From Qipengyuania soli (GTDB lineage Bacteria > Pseudomonadota > Alphaproteobacteria > Sphingomonadales > Sphingomonadaceae): a DNA stretch of 64,000 nt. The stretch covers positions 2,480,001-2,544,000 of the forward strand of contig NZ_CP064654.1 of NCBI RefSeq assembly GCF_015529805.1, in the 5' to 3' direction. The translations under genes were made by a program, and so were the position numbers. Shown in pieces: positions 53,993 through 62,346 of this stretch; the stretch's first letter is position 1; each line of letters begins with the position of its first letter. The notes below the pieces were generated by a model, which did not search any database, was not told where the DNA came from, and saw only the letters and a program-made list of their open reading frames with translations.

Positions 53993-55485
53993 TGGACAAC
54001 GTCCTCCTCGTCGCCAAGCGCGAGTTCCGCCAGATCGTGGCAATGAAAAGCTTCTGGCTGACCCTGCTGCTCCTGCCCGCGGCGCTTGCTATTGGCCCCC
54101 TCTTCGCACGCGGCCTCGACGAGCCGGAATCCCAGCGCGTGGTCGTCATCGACCGGGCGGGAGGAACGGTGAGCGATGCGATCGCCGCCCGCTTCGGCAT
54201 GGAGGCCGATCGTCACATGATGCGCGACCTCGCGCGGTATGTCCAAAAGCACAGGATCGAGGGGAAAATCCCCGATGCGAAGTGGGCGAAAAGCGATCGC
54301 TGGTTCTCGGACACAGATGTTCTGGCATTCCGCAAGGAAGGTGGCGTTGATGCAGCAATCACGCGAATTGACGCGATCCGGGGAAAGGACACGCCGGAGT
54401 TCAAGAGCCACGCCCCGGCCTATGTCGTTGCCCGGGCCGACGAGCGACTGACCCAGGCAGGTGACGACGCGCTACAGGACGGGGTTGACGACCTCTTCCG
54501 GCAGAACAAGGAAAACAAGGATATCGGTGCCGACTATGTGGTGCTGGTCGGCTCCGAATTCCCACGCGACCCGAATGTGCGCCTATGGTCGAGCGAACAG
54601 CCCGATTCCGACTTCGTCCAAACTATTCAGGACGTGCTGACCGGAGAGTTGCGGCTCGGCCTGCTGCAATCGCGCGGCGTCGCGCGCGACGAGGCACGCG
54701 TGATCCAGGATGCGCGGCCCGCGATCGCAGTCACCGCGCCACCTCCCGGCGGAGGTGCCAAGGAAGCGGTGTTGATCCGCTCCATCCTTCCTCTCGCCGC
54801 AGCCTACATCCTGATGCTCAGCCTGCTGATGTCTGGCAGCTGGATGCTGCAGGGCTCGGTCGAGGAGAGGTCGAACAAGCTGATCGAAAGCCTGCTCGCA
54901 TGCATCCGCCCCGACGAGTTGATGTACGGCAAGCTGCTCGGTTCGCTGGCCGTCGGCCTCTCGATGATCGGTGTCTGGGTCATTTGCGCCGCAGTCGCTG
55001 CCTTTGCCACACAGGGTGCGATTGCCGACATGATCCGTCCTGCGCTCGAACCGCTGACTTCGCCATTCAACATCGTGACGATGATCTACTTCTTCATCCT
55101 CGGCTACGTCGCCATCTCGATCATCTTCGTCGCCATCGGCGCGCTGGCGGATTCCATGAGCGAGGCACAGGGCTATCTCATGCCGGTCATGCTGCTCATC
55201 CTCCTGCCAATCACCTTCCTGATCAACTCGGTCGTTGCCGGAAAGGAAGGGCTGTTCATCCAGGTGCTCACCTGGGTGCCGCTATGGACACCCTTCGCGG
55301 TCCTCGCGCGACTGGGCATGGGGATCGAGGTCTGGGTGGTGCTGGCGACCGGCGCTTTCCTCGCCGCCTTCGTCATCCTCGAACTGGTTTTCCTCGGCCG
55401 CCTGTTCCGGGCGAGCCTGCTGGCCACAGGGCAGAAACCCGGTTTGCGACAGCTGGTGGAGCGCCTCAAACCCGCAAGGGAATGA
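53989..55485 (+). CDS. ABC-2 type exporter permease (NatB-like)
   Basis: 498 residues: one N-terminal helix (about 19-36), a large extracytoplasmic loop (to about 260), then five to six helices in the C-terminal half (for example IRSILPLAAAYILMLSLLMSG and IVTMIYFFILGYVAISIIFVAIG). Motif VEERSNKLIESLLACI is the ABC-2 coupling helix. Partner of the ATPase just upstream, translation coupled. Confidence 0.92.
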   Translation: MMDNVLLVAKREFRQIVAMKSFWLTLLLLPAALAIGPLFARGLDEPESQRVVVIDRAGGTVSDAIAARFGMEADRHMMRDLARYVQKHRIEGKIPDAKWAKSDRWFSDTDVLAFRKEGGVDAAITRIDAIRGKDTPEFKSHAPAYVVARADERLTQAGDDALQDGVDDLFRQNKENKDIGADYVVLVGSEFPRDPNVRLWSSEQPDSDFVQTIQDVLTGELRLGLLQSRGVARDEARVIQDARPAIAVTAPPPGGGAKEAVLIRSILPLAAAYILMLSLLMSGSWMLQGSVEERSNKLIESLLACIRPDELMYGKLLGSLAVGLSMIGVWVICAAVAAFATQGAIADMIRPALEPLTSPFNIVTMIYFFILGYVAISIIFVAIGALADSMSEAQGYLMPVMLLILLPITFLINSVVAGKEGLFIQVLTWVPLWTPFAVLARLGMGIEVWVVLATGAFLAAFVILELVFLGRLFRASLLATGQKPGLRQLVERLKPARE

Positions 55486-55527
55486 GGTTGCCGGGAACAC
55501 TTGCCCGCCTCCCTGCTTGAATCGGGA

Positions 55528-56532
55528 ATGGCCGCGCCCTTCTCCTGGATAAGACCCGAGCCGCACGGCATCCATGTCGTCCCCGCAGATTGCTGGATCG
55601 ATCCCAGCCGCCCGGTGGACATGGCGCTGGTGACGCATGGCCATGCCGACCATGCCCGCGGCGGACACGGTCAGACAGTCGCTACTCCGGAGACGCTGGC
55701 GATCATGAAGTTGCGCTACGCAACTTCCGATGGGGCCATGCCCGTCGCCTATGGCGAGACGATCCGTCTGCGCGGCGGTGTCGACGCGACATACATCCCC
55801 GCAGGTCACGTCCTGGGCAGCGCACAGATCCTTCTCGAGCACGCAGGCGAGAGGGTGGTGATCACCGGCGACTACAAGCGACGACCCGATCCGACCTGCC
55901 CACCCTTCCAGGTTACGCCCTGCGACATCTTTATAACCGAGGCGACGTTCGGTCTGCCGCTCTTCACTCATCCCCCGATCGAGGAGGAGATGGCGAAGCT
56001 GCTCGATCGCCTGTCCGCGCATCCCGATCGCTGCGTGCTGGTGGGTGCCTACGCGCTGGGCAAGGCGCAGCGGGTCATCGCCGAACTGCGCCGCGCGGGA
56101 CACCGCGAGCCGATCTACCTGCACGGCGCGCTAGAGAAGATGTGCCGGCTTTACGAGGAGCACGGCGTAGATCTCGGCGAATTGCGGCTCGTCTCCGATT
56201 ATTCGAAGGACGACATGCGCGGTGCGGTCGTGATCTGCCCGCCCAGCGCGCTGAACGATCGCTGGAGCCGTCGTCTGCCCGATCCGATCACCGCCATGGC
56301 AAGCGGCTGGATGCGCGTTCGCCAGCGCGCCCGGCAAAGGAATGTCGAATTGCCGCTGGTTATCTCCGACCACGCGGATTGGGGCGAGCTCACGCGGACC
56401 ATCAAGGAGGTAGGAGCCGAAGAGAACTGGATTACCCATGGGCGCGAGGATGCGCTGCTGCGCTGGTGCCAGCTCCACCAGCGGCGCGCCCGTGCGCTGG
56501 CGCTCGTCGGCTACGAGGACGAGGACGACTAG
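55528..56532 (+). CDS. Ligase-associated DNA exonuclease (MBL fold)
   Basis: 334-residue metallo-beta-lactamase/beta-CASP-like nuclease of the 'ligase-associated exonuclease' group. Metal motifs: THGHADHARGG, the ITGDYKRRPDP block, and DHADWGEL near the C-terminus. ATG at 55528 is chosen over a TTG nine codons earlier. Its stop lies 2 bases before the GTG of the ligase gene, so the two are coupled and likely act in one DNA repair step. The helicase (Lhr-type) and phosphoesterase partners of the known cassette are not here. Confidence 0.9.
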   Translation: MAAPFSWIRPEPHGIHVVPADCWIDPSRPVDMALVTHGHADHARGGHGQTVATPETLAIMKLRYATSDGAMPVAYGETIRLRGGVDATYIPAGHVLGSAQILLEHAGERVVITGDYKRRPDPTCPPFQVTPCDIFITEATFGLPLFTHPPIEEEMAKLLDRLSAHPDRCVLVGAYALGKAQRVIAELRRAGHREPIYLHGALEKMCRLYEEHGVDLGELRLVSDYSKDDMRGAVVICPPSALNDRWSRRLPDPITAMASGWMRVRQRARQRNVELPLVISDHADWGELTRTIKEVGAEENWITHGREDALLRWCQLHQRRARALALVGYEDEDD

Positions 56533-56534
56533 GA

Positions 56535-58127
56535 GTGGAGGAATTCGCCGCCCTGGTCGACGCGCTGGTCTACACGCGCAGCCGCAACGAGAAGCTCATG
56601 CTGATTGCGGAGTATCTGCGAGCGACACCCGATCCCGATCGCGGTTGGGCTCTCGCGGCGCTGAGCGATGGCCTCGATTTCCCCGCAGTGAAAAGTTCGA
56701 CCATCCGCACCACGCTGATGGAGCGCATCGACCCCGTGCTGTGGACGCTGAGCCGCGATTTCGTTGGGGACACGGCCGAGACCGCGAGCCTTCTCTGGCC
56801 CGCTCCCGATGCCGCGCCCAGTCCGCCTACGGTTAGCGAGGCGGTAAACATGCTTGACGCCATGAATCGCAAGTCCGTGCAGGCCGAGTTGCCCAAACTG
56901 CTGGACCGGCTCGATCCTTCCGGGCGCTATGCGCTGCTTAAACTCGCGACCGGCGGCATGCGCATCGGCGTCTCGAGCCGACTTGCCAAGACCGCCTTCG
57001 CGCAAGCCTTCGATGTCACGGTCGAGGAAGTCGAGGAATACTGGCACGGTCTTACCCCTCCCTATGCCGAGCTATTTGCCTGGGCCGCGCATGGCGAGGC
57101 ACCGCCCGATACCGAAAACCTGCCGACCTTCCGCCCCTTCATGCTCGCCCATCCGCTCGAGGAGACGGTAGTAGATCTCGCCGACTACGCCGCCGAGTGG
57201 AAATGGGACGGGATCCGCGTCCAACTCGTACGCGCAGGTGACGAGACCCGGATCTATTCGCGCAGCGGAGACGACATTTCGGCAACCTTCCCCGAATTGC
57301 TCGATGTCCTCCCCTTTTCAGCGGTCCTCGACGGAGAACTGCTCGTGCGTGGCGCGCATCAGGGGGGCGAGGAAGGGGGTGCGGCGAGTTTCAACGCACT
57401 CCAGCAACGGCTCGGACGCAAGACCGTCAGCAAGAAGATGCTCGCCGACTACCCGGCCTTTGTCCGGCTCTATGATGCGCTCATCATCGAGGGCGAGGAT
57501 CTGCGCGAGAGGCCGTGGATCGAGCGACGTGCGCGGCTCGAGACGCTGATGAGGCGCCTGCCCGAAAGCCACTTCGACCTGAGCCAGGTCGTCGAGGCCC
57601 GCGACTTCGAGCACCTTGCCGCCATCCGCGAGACCGCGCGTGACGACGCGATCGAAGGGCTGATGCTCAAGCGCAAGGACAGCCCCTACATCGCCGGGCG
57701 CCGGGTCGGATATTGGTACAAGTGGAAACGCGACCCTCTGCTGGTCGATTGCGTGCTGATGTATGCCCAGCGCGGCAGCGGCAAGCGTTCGAGCTTCTAC
57801 TCCGATTACACCTTCGGTTGCTGGGATGGCGACCCCGACCGGGGCGCGGAACTGCTGCCCGTCGGCAAGGCCTATTCCGGTTTCACTGACGAGGAACTCA
57901 AGAAGCTCGATCGCCATGTGCGCCAGAACACCGTCAACCGTTTCGGTCCGGTGCGGGAGACCGACAAGAGCCTGGTGTTCGAGGTCGCGTTCGACAGTGT
58001 CCATGAATCCAGGCGCCACAAATCGGGTCTCGCCATGCGCTTCCCGCGCATTCACCGGATTCGCTGGGACAAACCGCCGCACGAAGCTGACCGGATCGAG
58101 GCACTGAGAGCGCTGATCAGGGATTGA
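56535..58127 (+). CDS. ATP-dependent DNA ligase (cassette-associated, LigC/ligase I-like)
   Basis: 530 residues from a GTG at 56535; the much longer open frame upstream is the wrong-frame shadow of the exonuclease. N-terminal DNA-binding domain (to ~200), then the adenylation domain with catalytic Lys in EWKWDGIRVQL and further motifs (DGELLVRG, EGLMLKRKDSPY, YWYKWKRDPL), and an OB-fold at the end (LVFEVAFDSVHESRRHKSGLAMRFPRI). Seals nicks in an accessory repair pathway beside the NAD-dependent LigA. Confidence 0.93.
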   Translation: MEEFAALVDALVYTRSRNEKLMLIAEYLRATPDPDRGWALAALSDGLDFPAVKSSTIRTTLMERIDPVLWTLSRDFVGDTAETASLLWPAPDAAPSPPTVSEAVNMLDAMNRKSVQAELPKLLDRLDPSGRYALLKLATGGMRIGVSSRLAKTAFAQAFDVTVEEVEEYWHGLTPPYAELFAWAAHGEAPPDTENLPTFRPFMLAHPLEETVVDLADYAAEWKWDGIRVQLVRAGDETRIYSRSGDDISATFPELLDVLPFSAVLDGELLVRGAHQGGEEGGAASFNALQQRLGRKTVSKKMLADYPAFVRLYDALIIEGEDLRERPWIERRARLETLMRRLPESHFDLSQVVEARDFEHLAAIRETARDDAIEGLMLKRKDSPYIAGRRVGYWYKWKRDPLLVDCVLMYAQRGSGKRSSFYSDYTFGCWDGDPDRGAELLPVGKAYSGFTDEELKKLDRHVRQNTVNRFGPVRETDKSLVFEVAFDSVHESRRHKSGLAMRFPRIHRIRWDKPPHEADRIEALRALIRD

Positions 58128-58137
58128 TTTCGCGCCA

Positions 58138-58824
58138 ATGCACGGCAAGCTGCAGCTCGTGCATCGATACGACCCCGCCCGCCAGAAGCTGGCCATCGGC
58201 CTCGCCTTCCTCGCAGGGGCAGTCGATGCCACTGGCTTCCTCGCGACCGGCGGCTATTTCGCCTCCTTTATGTCGGGCAACACGACGCGACTGGGCGTGG
58301 ACCTCGCCACGACTGCGGGTGCGATCCTGCTTCCGCTGGCGATCATCGGCAGTTTCGTTTTCGGAGTCGTCGTGGGCGCGATTGTTGACGGACGCTGGCC
58401 CACATACCGAAAGCGCACCCTTCTGCTGGGCGTGTCAGCGCTGCTCGGCACGGGGGCCCTTGCGCATTCACTTGGTTCCACCTTCGGCTTTCTCCTGCCG
58501 GCAGCTTGCGCGATGGGCCTCGCGAACAATGTCTTTTCCAAGGATGGCGAAGTGACTGTCGGCGTCACCTATATGACAGGCGCGCTCGTGCGCTTCGGGC
58601 AAGGGGTCGCCGCGCGGCTGACCGGCCGGTCGGCGCAGGGCATGCGGGGTTACGGCCTGCTGTGGCTTGCCCTTGCACTCGGCGCTTGTGGAGGCGGATG
58701 GGTCTATGCCCGCAATCCGGTCATTGCGCCGCCGCTCCTTTGCGCTCTCGCCGTGCTGCTTTTCAGTTCGTCGTGGCTGATCGAACGCACCGGACCCATT
58801 GATATGGAAGCGGCGCAACCCTAG
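58138..58824 (+). CDS. YoaK-type membrane protein (DUF1275)
   Basis: 228 residues with six membrane helices in the DUF1275/YoaK family: LAFLAGAVDATGFLATGGYFASFMSGNTTRLG is the hallmark start, and NNVFSKDGEVTVGVTYMTGALV the second. Function unknown in the family. Begins 11 bases after the ligase stop, so it may ride on that transcript without being part of DNA repair. Confidence 0.9.
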   Translation: MHGKLQLVHRYDPARQKLAIGLAFLAGAVDATGFLATGGYFASFMSGNTTRLGVDLATTAGAILLPLAIIGSFVFGVVVGAIVDGRWPTYRKRTLLLGVSALLGTGALAHSLGSTFGFLLPAACAMGLANNVFSKDGEVTVGVTYMTGALVRFGQGVAARLTGRSAQGMRGYGLLWLALALGACGGGWVYARNPVIAPPLLCALAVLLFSSSWLIERTGPIDMEAAQP

Positions 58825-58851
58825 CTGGCAGGGACCTGAGGGGAGAGAACC

Positions 58852-59367
58852 ATGTCTTACGCCACTGCCGCGCTCGCCACTTACGCCAACATGCTTGGAA
58901 CGCTTGACCACCTGGTCCGCAAGGCGAACGAGCACGAGAAGGGTACCGACCTGCTGGAAGCCCGCCTTGCGGAGGACATGTATCCCCTTCACACGCAAAT
59001 CCGCTTCACTGTCGGTCAGGTGATTGTCGCGCTGGACCGCCTGGGCGAGTTGGGCCTGGAGTCCGACGACAGCGACATCGTTGATTACGCCGACGCGCAC
59101 GCAAGGATCGCCAAGGCGCAGGAACTTGTCGCCGACACCGACGCCTCCGGCTGGCCTGCTTCCGATGCCACTGTCGAGTTCGACCTGCCCAACGGCATGG
59201 TCTTCTCCATGCAGGCGCACGAGTACATCCGCGACTGGGCGATGCCCCAGTTCTACTTCCACCTGATGACCGCCTATGCGATCCTGCGGAAGGAAGGCCT
59301 CGCGATCGGCAAGGCCGACTACGTGCCCTTCATGATGAAGTACCTGAAGACACCCGCAAACACCTAA
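58852..59367 (+). CDS. DUF1993 family protein
   Basis: 171 residues, soluble, helical, with the DinB-like layout of DUF1993: MLGTLDHLVRKANEHE, LAEDMYPLHTQIRFTVGQ, and a C-terminal DWAMPQFYFHLMTAYAILRKEG. Conserved histidines (residues 20, 28, 47, 123, 136) could form a metal site as in DinB proteins. Role not known. Convergent with DUF167, overlapping by 4 bases. Confidence 0.88.
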   Translation: MSYATAALATYANMLGTLDHLVRKANEHEKGTDLLEARLAEDMYPLHTQIRFTVGQVIVALDRLGELGLESDDSDIVDYADAHARIAKAQELVADTDASGWPASDATVEFDLPNGMVFSMQAHEYIRDWAMPQFYFHLMTAYAILRKEGLAIGKADYVPFMMKYLKTPANT

Positions 59368-59645
59368 AGCGCAATTCCCAGCAGCTTCTCGCGCGAAGTT
59401 GCGCCGCGCAACAACTCGACCCTGGACGGTGCAAGATCGAGTGCCTGGGCGACGAGTCGAACGACCGCCTCGTTCGCGGCTCCGTCCTGTGGTTTGGCGC
59501 GGACTTTGACAGAAACCTTGCCGTCCTCGACCGTGATCGCCTCGCCCCGTGCGCCGGGAGTGGCGCGGATGGCAAGCCGGCCTTCGGCATCGATCAAGGC
59601 ACGAAGGGCGGCGGGGTCGGGAAGCTCAGCTCTTGAGCGCTTCAT
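59364..59645 (-). CDS. DUF167 family protein
   Basis: 93 residues; the family block is LAIRATPGARGEAITVEDGKVSVKVRAKPQDGAANEAVVRLVAQAL. The ATG at 59645 overlaps the carbonic-anhydrase gene by 20 bases, which implies coupled translation. Small alpha/beta protein without known function. Confidence 0.9.
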   Translation of the reverse strand: MKRSRAELPDPAALRALIDAEGRLAIRATPGARGEAITVEDGKVSVKVRAKPQDGAANEAVVRLVAQALDLAPSRVELLRGATSREKLLGIAL

Positions 59646-60198
59646 CGACTGCCGCGGCGTGGTGCTTCGCATTCTCGGCATAATGCGCGACGCCCATGCG
59701 CATCCCCATGATCGCGGCATCGTTCAGTTCGCGCATCAGGCGCGCCGGGCGCCCGCCCCACAATTCTCGCGGGCCCATGACCTTGCCCTCCGTCAGCATG
59801 GCGCCTGCCGCCAGCATCGCGTCGGAGCCGATCACCGCCTTGTTCATAGCGATCGCGCCGAGCCCGACGAAGCCCCGATCCTCGATCCTGCAGCCGTGTA
59901 TCATCGCCATATGGCCAACCAGAACGTCGTCACCGATGATGCAGGGTGAGCCGTCGGGATCACCCGGGCGCTCGGGATCGCAGTGGACCACGGTGCCGTC
60001 CTGGATGTTCGAGCGCTCGCCGATGACGATACGGCTGACATCGGCGCGCAGCACGCAATTGTACCAGACCGAGCTGCCGGCGCCGATCGTGACATTGCCG
60101 ATGATGGTGCAGCCCGGCGCGATGAAGGCGGTCTCGTGGATTTGTGGCGTATGGCCGTGGATCGGGACGATGTTCACCCCGGGGCGATGCACGCTCAT
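59626..60198 (-). CDS. Gamma-carbonic anhydrase family protein
   Basis: 190-residue left-handed beta-helix (hexapeptide repeat) protein. The three zinc/iron ligands are H72 (VVHCD), H96 (VGHMAM) and H101 (IHG). It lacks the acidic loop of Cam-type enzymes, as do CamH/YrdA forms, so carbonic anhydrase activity is unproven; acyltransfer-type or scaffold roles are alternatives. ATG at 60198 overlaps the acetyltransferase stop (ATGA). Confidence 0.9.
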   Translation of the reverse strand: MSVHRPGVNIVPIHGHTPQIHETAFIAPGCTIIGNVTIGAGSSVWYNCVLRADVSRIVIGERSNIQDGTVVHCDPERPGDPDGSPCIIGDDVLVGHMAMIHGCRIEDRGFVGLGAIAMNKAVIGSDAMLAAGAMLTEGKVMGPRELWGGRPARLMRELNDAAIMGMRMGVAHYAENAKHHAAAVDEALKS

Positions 60199-60752
60199 CG
60201 GGCGCTCTCCCACTGTTCCTTGGTAATCGAATAGAGAATCGTCGTGCGATCCTCGGGCGGATAGGCGGGATCGTCGAAATCGAGATCCTTGCGCCGGACC
60301 ATGCCGAGCTTTTCCATCAGCTTCCAGCTGGCGACGTTGAGATCGCTGGTGAGCGCCACGACATGCGGGGCATCGACGCGCCCGAAAGCCCAGTCGAGCA
60401 CTGCACGCATCGCTTCCTCGGCGTAGCCCCGGCGCCAGCGGTCCTCGCGCACCAGCCAGCCAACCTCGTGGTCCCCGAGATTGCTCGCCAGCGGATTGTC
60501 GACCCGTTTGATCCCGCAATGACCGACCATTTCGCCGGTCGCCTTCTCGATCATGAACAGGAAGCTGAAGCCTTCCTGCGCATAGAGTGCACGCGACTTG
60601 GCGTGCTTGGCTTCGATTTCGTGCAGTTCCTTCACGCCGCCCAGCCGCTCCATCACGGCAGGCGTGTTGAGCAGGCGGTCCTGTTCCACCGCGTCGCCCT
60701 CGTCGATGGTGCGCAGGATCAGGCGCTCGGTTTCAGCGATGATATCAGCCAT
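60195..60752 (-). CDS. GNAT family acetyltransferase, copy 1
   Basis: 185-residue RimJ/RimL-like N-acetyltransferase: TERLILRTI start, HEVGWLVREDRWRRGYAEEAMRAVLDWAF (acetyl-CoA loop R-x-x-G-Y), LNVASWKLMEKLGM. Overlaps the second GNAT gene by 8 bases. The two share layout and many positions, so they arose by tandem duplication. Substrate (protein N-terminus, antibiotic or polyamine) unknown. Confidence 0.92.
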   Translation of the reverse strand: MADIIAETERLILRTIDEGDAVEQDRLLNTPAVMERLGGVKELHEIEAKHAKSRALYAQEGFSFLFMIEKATGEMVGHCGIKRVDNPLASNLGDHEVGWLVREDRWRRGYAEEAMRAVLDWAFGRVDAPHVVALTSDLNVASWKLMEKLGMVRRKDLDFDDPAYPPEDRTTILYSITKEQWESAR

Positions 60753-61293
60753 GCCAGTCCTCCCGTGCGATCGAGTAGACGATGATGGTCGGATCCTCGT
60801 CATCGAAATCGGCACTATCGAAATCGAGATCTTCGCGCCGACGCATGCCGAGGCGCTTCATCAGTCCCCAGCTCGGGACGTTCTTGTTCACGGTGAAGGC
60901 AACGACCTCGTCGGCCCCGAACCGGTCGAAAGCCAGATCGAGCGAGGCGCTTGCAGCCTCCTTCGCATAACCCTTGCCCCAGGCATCCTCGCGCAGGCGC
61001 CAGCCCACTTCCATCAGGCCCATCGGTCCGCCTGCCTGATTGGAGCGCTTGAGGCCGCAAAAACCTAGGATCGCACCATCTTCCTTGCGTTCGATGCACC
61101 AGAAGGTGTGGCCGTGATCGCGCTCGTAGGAAAGCAGGCGTCCCTGTGCGGCAAGGCGCTTGTCCTCGTCGCAAACGCCGCCTAGCCAGCGCATGACTTC
61201 GGGCGTGTTGGTCGCGCCCCAGAAAAGGTCCCAATCCTCGTCGCGCCAGTCGCGCAGGACCAGCCGCTCGGTCTCGTGCCGGAAGTTGCCCAT
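60745..61293 (-). CDS. GNAT family acetyltransferase, copy 2
   Basis: 182-residue paralogue of the neighbouring gene: TERLVLRDW start, MEVGWRLREDAWGKGYAKEAASASLDLAF, NVPSWGLMKRLGM, and the same ending pattern (YSIAREDW against YSITKEQW). Follows hemB by 5 bases, so it is probably co-transcribed with it. Confidence 0.92.
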   Translation of the reverse strand: MGNFRHETERLVLRDWRDEDWDLFWGATNTPEVMRWLGGVCDEDKRLAAQGRLLSYERDHGHTFWCIERKEDGAILGFCGLKRSNQAGGPMGLMEVGWRLREDAWGKGYAKEAASASLDLAFDRFGADEVVAFTVNKNVPSWGLMKRLGMRRREDLDFDSADFDDEDPTIIVYSIAREDWHG

Positions 61294-61298
61294 CGCCG

Positions 61299-62303
61299 TC
61301 AGCCGTTCAGCAGGCGCGCAGCCACGGGCGCATGATAGGTGAGCACGCCGGAACAGCCGGCGCGCTTGAAGCCGAGAAGCTTTTCCATCAGCAGCGCATC
61401 ACGATCGGCGACGCCTGCCGCAGCGCCCGCTTCGATCAGCGCATACTCGCCGCTGACCTGGTAGGCGAAGACCGGTACGCCAAAGCGTTCCTTGGCGCGC
61501 CAGATGATGTCGAGATAAGCGAGGCCCGGTTTGACCATGACGCTGTCTGCGCCCTCCGAAATGTCCATGGCGATTTCGCGCATGGCCTCGTCGCCATTGG
61601 CCGGGTCCATCTGGTAGCTTTTCTTGTCACCCTTGAGCAGTCCGCCAGACCCCACGGCGTCACGGAACGGGCCATAGAAGGCCGAGGCGTACTTCGCCGA
61701 ATAGGCCATTATCTGGACGTTGGGATGATCATTCATCTCCAGCGCCATGCGGATGGCGCGGACGCGGCCATCCATCATGTCCGATGGGGCGATGATATCG
61801 GCGCCCGCATTGGCCTGGTTGACTGCCTGGTCGACCAGCACCGCAACCGTGTCGTCGTTTACGACGTATCCCCTATCGTCGAGCAAGCCGTCCTGACCGT
61901 GGCTGGTATAGGGGTCGAGCGCGACATCGGTCAGGATGCCGACATCGCTGCCACAGGCATCGCGAACCGCCTTGATTGCCCGGCACATGAGGTTGTCGGG
62001 ATTGAGCGCCTCCGCCCCGTCGTCGCTGCGACGGTCCGGTTGGGTGTTCGGAAACAAGGCGACGCAGGGAATGCCCAGATCGAGCGCTTCCTTCGCACGC
62101 TTTGCGATGCCATCCACGGACCAGCGCGAAACCCCCGGCAGGCTTGCGATAGGCTCTTCGACGCCCGCGCCATCGGTCACGAACAGCGGCCAGATCAGGT
62201 CTGCCGGGGTGAGCAGCGTCTCGCGATGCATGGCGCGGCTCCAGGCCGTGGCACGGGTGCGGCGCAGGCGGGTCGCAGGATAGGATGCACTTGTCATGCG
62301 CAC
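61299..62303 (-). CDS. hemB: Porphobilinogen synthase
   Basis: Condenses two 5-aminolevulinates in haem synthesis. About 332-334 residues (ATG at 62303 or 62297). Schiff-base lysines lie in MAYSAKYASAFYGPFR and DSVMVKPGLAYLDII; the DVALDPYTSHGQDG loop lacks the Cys-rich zinc site, consistent with a Mg2+-dependent form. Upstream of the GNAT pair. Confidence 0.97.
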   Translation of the reverse strand: MRMTSASYPATRLRRTRATAWSRAMHRETLLTPADLIWPLFVTDGAGVEEPIASLPGVSRWSVDGIAKRAKEALDLGIPCVALFPNTQPDRRSDDGAEALNPDNLMCRAIKAVRDACGSDVGILTDVALDPYTSHGQDGLLDDRGYVVNDDTVAVLVDQAVNQANAGADIIAPSDMMDGRVRAIRMALEMNDHPNVQIMAYSAKYASAFYGPFRDAVGSGGLLKGDKKSYQMDPANGDEAMREIAMDISEGADSVMVKPGLAYLDIIWRAKERFGVPVFAYQVSGEYALIEAGAAAGVADRDALLMEKLLGFKRAGCSGVLTYHAPVAARLLNG

Positions 62304-62346
62304 CGTCTGCCGGAAGGCGCGGCGCTGCGCAATCGCAGCAGATGCG

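Noticed and set aside
55590-56534. Extension of the DNA ligase frame by 315 codons upstream
   Set aside because: It covers the exonuclease gene in another frame. Protein-like sequence begins at the GTG at 56535.
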